The notes below the pieces were generated by a model. It saw only the letters and a list, made by a program, of their open reading frames with translations, ran no database searches and had not been told where the DNA came from. A stretch of DNA of 54,294 nt from CAIPVR01 sp049316905 (GTDB lineage Bacteria > Actinomycetota > Acidimicrobiia > Acidimicrobiales > Microtrichaceae): assembly GCA_049316905.1 (NCBI GenBank), contig JBMOJH010000012.1, forward strand, positions 1-54,294, given 5' to 3'. Below, piece by piece: positions 50,850 through 54,294 of this stretch. The position numbers and the translations under genes were made by a program. Positions within the stretch are counted from its first letter, which is position 1. Each line of letters starts with the position of its first letter.

Positions 50850-51658
50850 GCGCGCCCGTGACCGCGGCCCTGACCGGGCCCGCCGGCGCCGCTGCACCGG
50901 TCGCCGCGCACACGAAGCTCGTGGTGGACGGCGTGTCGAAGGTGTTCCGGTCGCGGCGGTCCTCCACCACCGCGCTGGAGGGTGTGGACCTGCACGTGGA
51001 TGAGGGCGAGCTGGTCTGCCTGCTCGGCGCGTCGGGCTGCGGGAAGTCCACGCTGCTGTCGATCATCGGCGGGCTCGAGGAGCCGACCAGCGGCGAGGTG
51101 CGCGTGGAGGGCGACCGGGTCATCGGCCCGGGCGCGGACCGCGGGATGGTCTTCCAGGGGTACTCGCTGTTCCCGTGGCTGAGCGTGGCCGGCAACATCG
51201 AGTTCGGCCTGCAGGTGGCCCACTGGTCGAAGGCCCGGCGCGCCGAACGCGTGCAGGAGCTGCTCGGCATCATGGGCCTCGCCGAGTTCCGCGACTCGCT
51301 GCCGCGGGAGCTGTCGGGAGGGATGCGCCAGCGGGTGGCGATCGCCCGGGCCCTGGCGCCGGAGCCCGACATCCTCCTCCTCGACGAGCCCTTCGGGGCG
51401 CTCGACGCGCAGACCCGCAGGGCGATGCAGGACTTCCTGCTCACCGTGTGGGCGCGGACCGGCACGACCGTGCTCATGGTCACCCACGACGTGGAGGAGG
51501 CCGTCTACCTGTCGAGCCGCATCTACGTGATGGAGGCCCGGCCGGGGCGGGTGGCCGACGTGGTGGATGTGCCGTTCGGGTCCCAGCGGGGGCCGTCCAT
51601 CACCCGCGATCCGCGCTTCCTCGACCTCCGCGACGAACTCGCCGATCTCCTGGCCTGA
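50846..51658 (+). CDS. ABC transporter ATP-binding protein (SsuB/TauB family)
   Basis: ATPase of the nitrogen-compound importer, 270 residues. It starts GTG overlapping the permease stop. Walker A is GASGCGKST, the Q-loop MVFQGYSLFPWL, the signature LSGGMRQRVAIARAL, Walker B ILLLDEPFGALD, and the switch His in MVTHDVEEAVYL. This fits the nitrate/sulfonate/taurine subfamily. The stop codon TGA is the first three bases of a two-hairpin element. Confidence 0.93.
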   Translation: MSAPVTAALTGPAGAAAPVAAHTKLVVDGVSKVFRSRRSSTTALEGVDLHVDEGELVCLLGASGCGKSTLLSIIGGLEEPTSGEVRVEGDRVIGPGADRGMVFQGYSLFPWLSVAGNIEFGLQVAHWSKARRAERVQELLGIMGLAEFRDSLPRELSGGMRQRVAIARALAPEPDILLLDEPFGALDAQTRRAMQDFLLTVWARTGTTVLMVTHDVEEAVYLSSRIYVMEARPGRVADVVDVPFGSQRGPSITRDPRFLDLRDELADLLA

Positions 51659-51712
51659 CCCCCTCCCCCGCGAAATAGGGGTCCGCAACGCCCACCACGG
51701 GCGTGTAGCCGC
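51656..51712 (+). repeat. Two-hairpin 3' element, copy C (after the ABC ATPase gene)
   Basis: Starts at the ATPase stop codon. Hairpin 1: GACCCC (51657-51662) pairs with GGGGTC (51678-51683) around a GCGAAATA-containing loop. Hairpin 2: ACGCCC (51688-51693) pairs with GGGCGT (51699-51704). The tail GCCGCCAGAT resembles the CCTCCGCAGAC tail of the other copies. The stop codon TGA followed by CCCC is the same as in copy A. Confidence 0.65.
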
Positions 51713-51733
51713 CAGATTTCCGGTGTAGAGGGC

Positions 51734-51756
51734 GTTCGGTGTTCGCGACGGCTCGA
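51734..51756. repeat. 23-bp direct repeat, upstream half of the AbiE promoter region
   Basis: Matches 51798-51820 at 20 of 23 positions (mismatches only at three positions). It lies upstream of the -35 element of the toxin-antitoxin promoter. CGTTCGG (51733-51739) and CCGAACG (51760-51766) also make an inverted repeat here. Confidence 0.65.
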
Positions 51757-51766
51757 CCCCCGAACG

Positions 51767-51795
51767 TTGTGAAGAAGGACGCCCTCAGGTACCGT
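51767..51795 (+). promoter_or_regulatory. Promoter of the AbiE-like toxin-antitoxin genes
   Basis: -35 TTGTGA at 51767-51772 and -10 TACCGT at 51790-51795, 17 bases apart. The predicted start lies near 51802, and the ATG is at 51850 with GGGAGGG ahead of it. The two 23-bp repeats bracket the promoter. Confidence 0.6.
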
Positions 51796-51797
51796 GT

Positions 51798-51820
51798 GTT
51801 CGGCGTTCGTGACGGCACGA
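51798..51820. repeat. 23-bp direct repeat, downstream half
   Basis: Second copy of the repeat at 51734, 64 bases away, covering the predicted transcription start. Antitoxins of the AbiEi family repress their own promoter by binding repeats there, which makes these two likely operators. Confidence 0.65.
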
Positions 51821-51849
51821 ATGCCGATCGGGTTCCCCGGGAGGGCCGG

Positions 51850-52824
51850 ATGGCCGAGATCCCCACCTCCGAACTGCTCGACGACCTGGCCGGCGCGCTG
51901 GCCACGCTCGACGTCCCGATCCGGGTCGACGGCGACTCGCTGGTGGTCGACGGCACCCGCTGCTCCCCCACGCTCGTCGCCCGGGCACACCCCACGCCGG
52001 CCGACCTCGGCCAACTGGTGCACGACCACCGCGGCCACCTGCCCGCGGTGGTGCTCGCCGACCGGATCAGCGACGCCGGCCGCGCCGTGCTCCGGGACGC
52101 GGGCTGGGGTTGGTACGACCGCCGCGGCCACCTCCGGCTGTGGGCACGGGGCATCCGGATCGAGGCGCCGCTCCCCGGCGACGGCCGCAGCAGCTCGGCC
52201 CGCCGGCGTCCCTCGAACCTGTGGACCCCGCTCGGCCTCGAGGTCGCGCTGTCCGCGCTCGTCGATCCGACAGAACCCGTCACCGCCCGTCGGGTGGCGC
52301 GGAAGATCGGCCGCAGCGTCGGTGCCACCCACGAGCTCCTCGTCCGCTTCGGCGAGGAGGGCCTCATCGGTCGCACGTCCCACCGGCCGCTGCTGCCCGA
52401 CCTGTTCTGGGAGACGGCCGCGCACTGGCCCGACGGCGGCTGGATCGCCCTGGCCGAACCCCTGGAGGAGGTCGGCCGCACCGCGGGCGCCGAGCACGTG
52501 GTGCGCGTGGACGAGCGGGCCGCCACCCTCGGCGGCGCGCGCATCGCCGCGGCCGGTGACCTCACGGCGCGCGCGTACGTCACCTCCGACGGCGCCCTCC
52601 GCCGGGCCCGACGCCTCGCCGATCCCGACCGGCCCACCCGCAGCTGGGTCCGCTCCTCGCCGGTGCAGTGGTTGCCCGACCATCCCGACCACCCGTCCGA
52701 CGAGGAGCACCCGTGGCGGGTCGCGGCGCCGATGGTGTGCGCGTTGCGCCTCGCGGCGGACCCGTCCCGCGGCCGCGAGATCGTCGAGGCCTGGGGCATC
52801 GTGCCGAAGGAGGGGGGCGCGTGA
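51850..52824 (+). CDS. AbiEi-like antitoxin/transcriptional regulator
   Basis: A 324-residue protein resembling AbiEi-type antitoxins of type IV toxin-antitoxin systems. The ATG at 51850 is chosen because of GGGAGGG (51839-51845) and the promoter at 51767-51795; the frame extends upstream but across the promoter. The segment DAGWGWYDRRGHLRLW is typical of these proteins and a winged-helix-like stretch follows (VTARRVARKIGRSVGATHEL). It overlaps the nucleotidyltransferase gene by four bases (GTGA), the usual type IV order. The match is based on motif and context only. Confidence 0.65.
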   Translation: MAEIPTSELLDDLAGALATLDVPIRVDGDSLVVDGTRCSPTLVARAHPTPADLGQLVHDHRGHLPAVVLADRISDAGRAVLRDAGWGWYDRRGHLRLWARGIRIEAPLPGDGRSSSARRRPSNLWTPLGLEVALSALVDPTEPVTARRVARKIGRSVGATHELLVRFGEEGLIGRTSHRPLLPDLFWETAAHWPDGGWIALAEPLEEVGRTAGAEHVVRVDERAATLGGARIAAAGDLTARAYVTSDGALRRARRLADPDRPTRSWVRSSPVQWLPDHPDHPSDEEHPWRVAAPMVCALRLAADPSRGREIVEAWGIVPKEGGA

Positions 52825-53588
52825 CCGCCGTGCTGCTGTCAGGTCGACGGGGCGGGACCACCCACCGTGAGGTGGAGATCCTGGCGTCGCTCCCGCCCGG
52901 GCTGTGCCTCATCGGCGGCCTCGCCGTGCTGTGCCGCGTGGGCGTGCCCCACCGCACCACCGTGGATCTCGACGTGGTCACCCGTGACCTCGCGGCCGGC
53001 GGGGGCGCAGCGCTGCAACGGCTCGCCACCACCGTCACCGATCCCGGCCGCTACTCCTTCGCGGACGGGATGGACCTCGACGTGATCGAGGTGGCCCCCG
53101 GCGACGCCGCTGCGGTGGAGGCCGAGTTCGTGGCCGCCGGCGGACCGACCGACCTCGAGCTGAGCGTGGTGGCCCACACCTGGGCCCACGACCATGCGAC
53201 GGCGCTCGACATCGTGGCCGTCGAGGACCGAACCGCGGACGTGCTCGCCGAGGCGCGGGACCGTCCGGTGGCCACCACGGTCGGGCTGGTGGCGATGAAG
53301 GCGGTGGTCGTGCCGTTGCGTGCCGGGCTCCGGCCCGAGAAGAGGGCGTCGGACCTCTACGACCTGGGCCGGCTGCTCGCGGTGGGGCGACTCACGCCCG
53401 CGGACCTGGAACCGCTGCCACCGGTGCTGCGGGCCCGGGTGCTGGAACGCCTCCAGCAGTGGTTCACCGATCCGGCCGGTCGGGACCGCACCTACCGGGA
53501 GGTGCGGCGGTTCGACGAGCCGCGGCTCGACCTCGATGACGTCGCCGACGCGGTCGCCGACCTGCTCGGGACCGATGCCGCGGGGTGA
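52821..53588 (+). CDS. AbiEii-like nucleotidyltransferase (type IV toxin candidate)
   Basis: A 255-residue protein of the MNT-type nucleotidyltransferase fold. The motif GGLAVLCRVGVPHRTTVDLD gives the Gly-Gly and Asp-x-Asp of the active site, and a later block MKAVVVPLRAGLRPEKRASD fits the Lys/Arg-rich motif of AbiEii, though the usual KD is altered to RASD. Start GTG, with AGGAGGGGGG just ahead. Type IV toxins transfer nucleotides to target RNA. Whether it is toxic cannot be judged from sequence. A tRNA-Lys gene lies 318 bases downstream. Confidence 0.7.
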   Translation: MTAVLLSGRRGGTTHREVEILASLPPGLCLIGGLAVLCRVGVPHRTTVDLDVVTRDLAAGGGAALQRLATTVTDPGRYSFADGMDLDVIEVAPGDAAAVEAEFVAAGGPTDLELSVVAHTWAHDHATALDIVAVEDRTADVLAEARDRPVATTVGLVAMKAVVVPLRAGLRPEKRASDLYDLGRLLAVGRLTPADLEPLPPVLRARVLERLQQWFTDPAGRDRTYREVRRFDEPRLDLDDVADAVADLLGTDAAG

Positions 53589-53884
53589 CGGTCCGGTCGT
53601 CCGCACGTTCCGTTCCTACCGAAGGCGACCTTCCCGGACGCCCCGAAGAGGTCCTCTGTCTCGACAGCGCATCCGCCGTGAAGCTCCAGACCGGCGACGG
53701 CGGCGAGGGCGGCATCGGCTACTACCGGCTGGACTGGAACGGCACGCTGTACACGGAACCCGGGAACGGCAGCACGGTCACGTTCACCACACCGGTCCTG
53801 CAGCCCGGCTGCGGGCTCCTGACCTTCGGTCCGGACTGCTGCCACGTGGACCAGTACCTGGCCATCAGGGCCACGAAGGTCTGA
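53585..53884 (+). CDS. Small Cys-containing protein coupled to the AbiEii-like gene
   Basis: I do not recognise this 99-residue product. Its GTG overlaps the toxin-like gene's stop (GTGA), which supports a real third gene of the operon. The C-terminal half is beta-rich with CGLLTFGPDCCHVDQYL and several Gly-Asn-Gly turns; the codon use is like that of its neighbours. The first 30 residues are less convincing, so a later start is possible. Confidence 0.45.
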   Translation: MTVRSSARSVPTEGDLPGRPEEVLCLDSASAVKLQTGDGGEGGIGYYRLDWNGTLYTEPGNGSTVTFTTPVLQPGCGLLTFGPDCCHVDQYLAIRATKV

Positions 53885-53905
53885 ACCGCGCCGTTCCCGT
53901 CGAGG

Positions 53906-53978
53906 TGGGCCCCCAGGGGCTCGAACCCTGAACCGACGGATTAAAAGTCCGCTGCTCTGCCAGTTGAGCTAGAGGCCC
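53906..53978 (-). tRNA. tRNA-Lys (anticodon TTT)
   Basis: The minus strand folds as a standard cloverleaf of 73 bases. The acceptor stem is GGGCCTC with GGGGCCC (one T-G pair), the anticodon loop is CTTTTAA giving anticodon TTT, and the T-loop is GGTTCGAGCCC. The 3' CCA is not encoded; the discriminator base is A. Confidence 0.95.
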
Positions 53979-53996
53979 GGGCCCGCACGATAACCG

Positions 53997-54014
53997 TCGG
54001 GAAAACGTTCCCGA
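53997..54014. promoter_or_regulatory. Palindromic hairpin upstream of the tRNA
   Basis: TCGGGAA and TTCCCGA form perfect 7-base arms around AACG, 19 bases ahead of the tRNA 5' end. It could belong to the tRNA promoter region or be a terminator for a transcript ending here. Confidence 0.35.
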
Positions 54015-54035
54015 GGCTGCAGCCGCGCCGCTCGG

Positions 54036-54070
54036 GCAGATAGCGGCACGAACCCAGCAGGTAGCGGCAC
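54036..54070. repeat. Two 14-bp direct repeats with 21-base period
   Basis: GCAGATAGCGGCAC (54036-54049) and GCAGGTAGCGGCAC (54057-54070) differ at one base. The period equals two helical turns. Such short terminal repeats occur at ends of IS21-family elements; no transposase is in the window, so this is only a hint. Confidence 0.4.
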
Positions 54071-54167
54071 CTCGACTCCGTGCCGTCGCCGTTCAGTTCT
54101 GAGGATCCTGACGTGCCCCTTGCGCGGTCCAACCTCCTCAGATCCGAGACCGGTCGGGTGATGGTTC

Positions 54168-54221
54168 GTGCGTGGTCGTGCGACGCCCGACGTCGGCTTC
54201 TGCTGTCGCACCACCACGCAC
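54168..54221. repeat. Long inverted repeat near the right edge
   Basis: Arms 54168-54184 and 54205-54221 are complementary at 16 of 17 positions. The 20-base loop holds a second palindrome, CCGACGTCGG. The surrounding 53979-54294 stretch has no convincing gene on either strand; small open frames there do not look coding. Confidence 0.6.
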
Positions 54222-54294
54222 CGAGCGTTGAGCGCCGCGAGTGCCGGATCAGGACATTGCCGGCTGTGGTCTGTCCGTCGGGACGGATCGGGTC

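Noticed and set aside
53941..54217. Two small minus-strand frames overlapping the tRNA-Lys region
   Set aside because: They run through or next to a tRNA gene and have no conserved features; not coding.

Overview
The window is a 54.3 kb piece of a very GC-rich chromosome with densely packed genes, many GTG starts and many 1-4 base start/stop overlaps. The gene set is actinobacterial: a mycothiol glycosyltransferase (MshA), a Rex-hem operon, an RsiG-type anti-sigma factor, a DUF3039 protein and a YbjN protein next to mshA. Cytochrome b is split into two genes beside a membrane diheme cytochrome c, not the fused QcrB and QcrC of Streptomyces or Mycobacterium. With the unusual respiratory genes this suggests a deep-branching actinobacterium, perhaps Acidimicrobiia; that placement is inference.

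Region 1 (1-16700) is a respiratory supercluster. On the minus strand, from about 15711 leftwards, lie a small membrane protein, a 2x[4Fe-4S] ferredoxin, split cytochrome b, the Rieske protein, a diheme cytochrome c, an unknown membrane protein, and then nuoA-B-C-D-E-F-G-H-I, with nuoI cut by the window edge. A monoheme cytochrome c is divergent (15945-16700). The promoter region carries a good match to a Rex operator, and rex itself lies 13 kb away in this window.

Region 2 (16734-20453) holds a small anchored protein, two AI-2E-family permeases back to back, and an unknown protein. Region 3 (20481-28438, minus) is rex, precorrin-2 dehydrogenase, hemA, hemC, a CobA-HemD fusion, a HAD phosphatase, hemB and hemL, probably one operon behind a Rex-controlled promoter. 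Region 4 (28575-41755) is mixed housekeeping: an acyl-CoA ligase, SAM hydrolase with a coupled 30-residue membrane peptide, proC, ybjN-mshA, an XRE regulator, rsiG with two intact c-di-GMP motifs, a degenerate CdsA-like protein, a MoaD-like protein, a histidine phosphatase, DUF3039, a thiolase and two secreted peptidases (M15 and M23).

Region 5 (41825-51658) is a nitrogen-scavenging cluster resembling guanidine/urea carboxylase loci. It has two DUF1989 proteins (CgdA/CgdB-like), a carboxyltransferase lacking biotin carboxylase and biotin carrier domains, an allophanate hydrolase split into two genes on opposite strands, a TetR regulator and a NitT/TauT-type ABC transporter. Two nearly identical 19-bp palindromes lie in front of the two arms. 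Region 6 (51734-53884) is an AbiEi/AbiEii-like type IV toxin-antitoxin pair with a promoter bracketed by 23-bp direct repeats, plus a small coupled gene. The window ends with tRNA-Lys(TTT) and about 300 bases without a convincing gene but with repeats and a long hairpin.

A dispersed two-hairpin element occurs directly behind several genes (32855, 38491, 38561, 51656). It is the least explained structure in the window.
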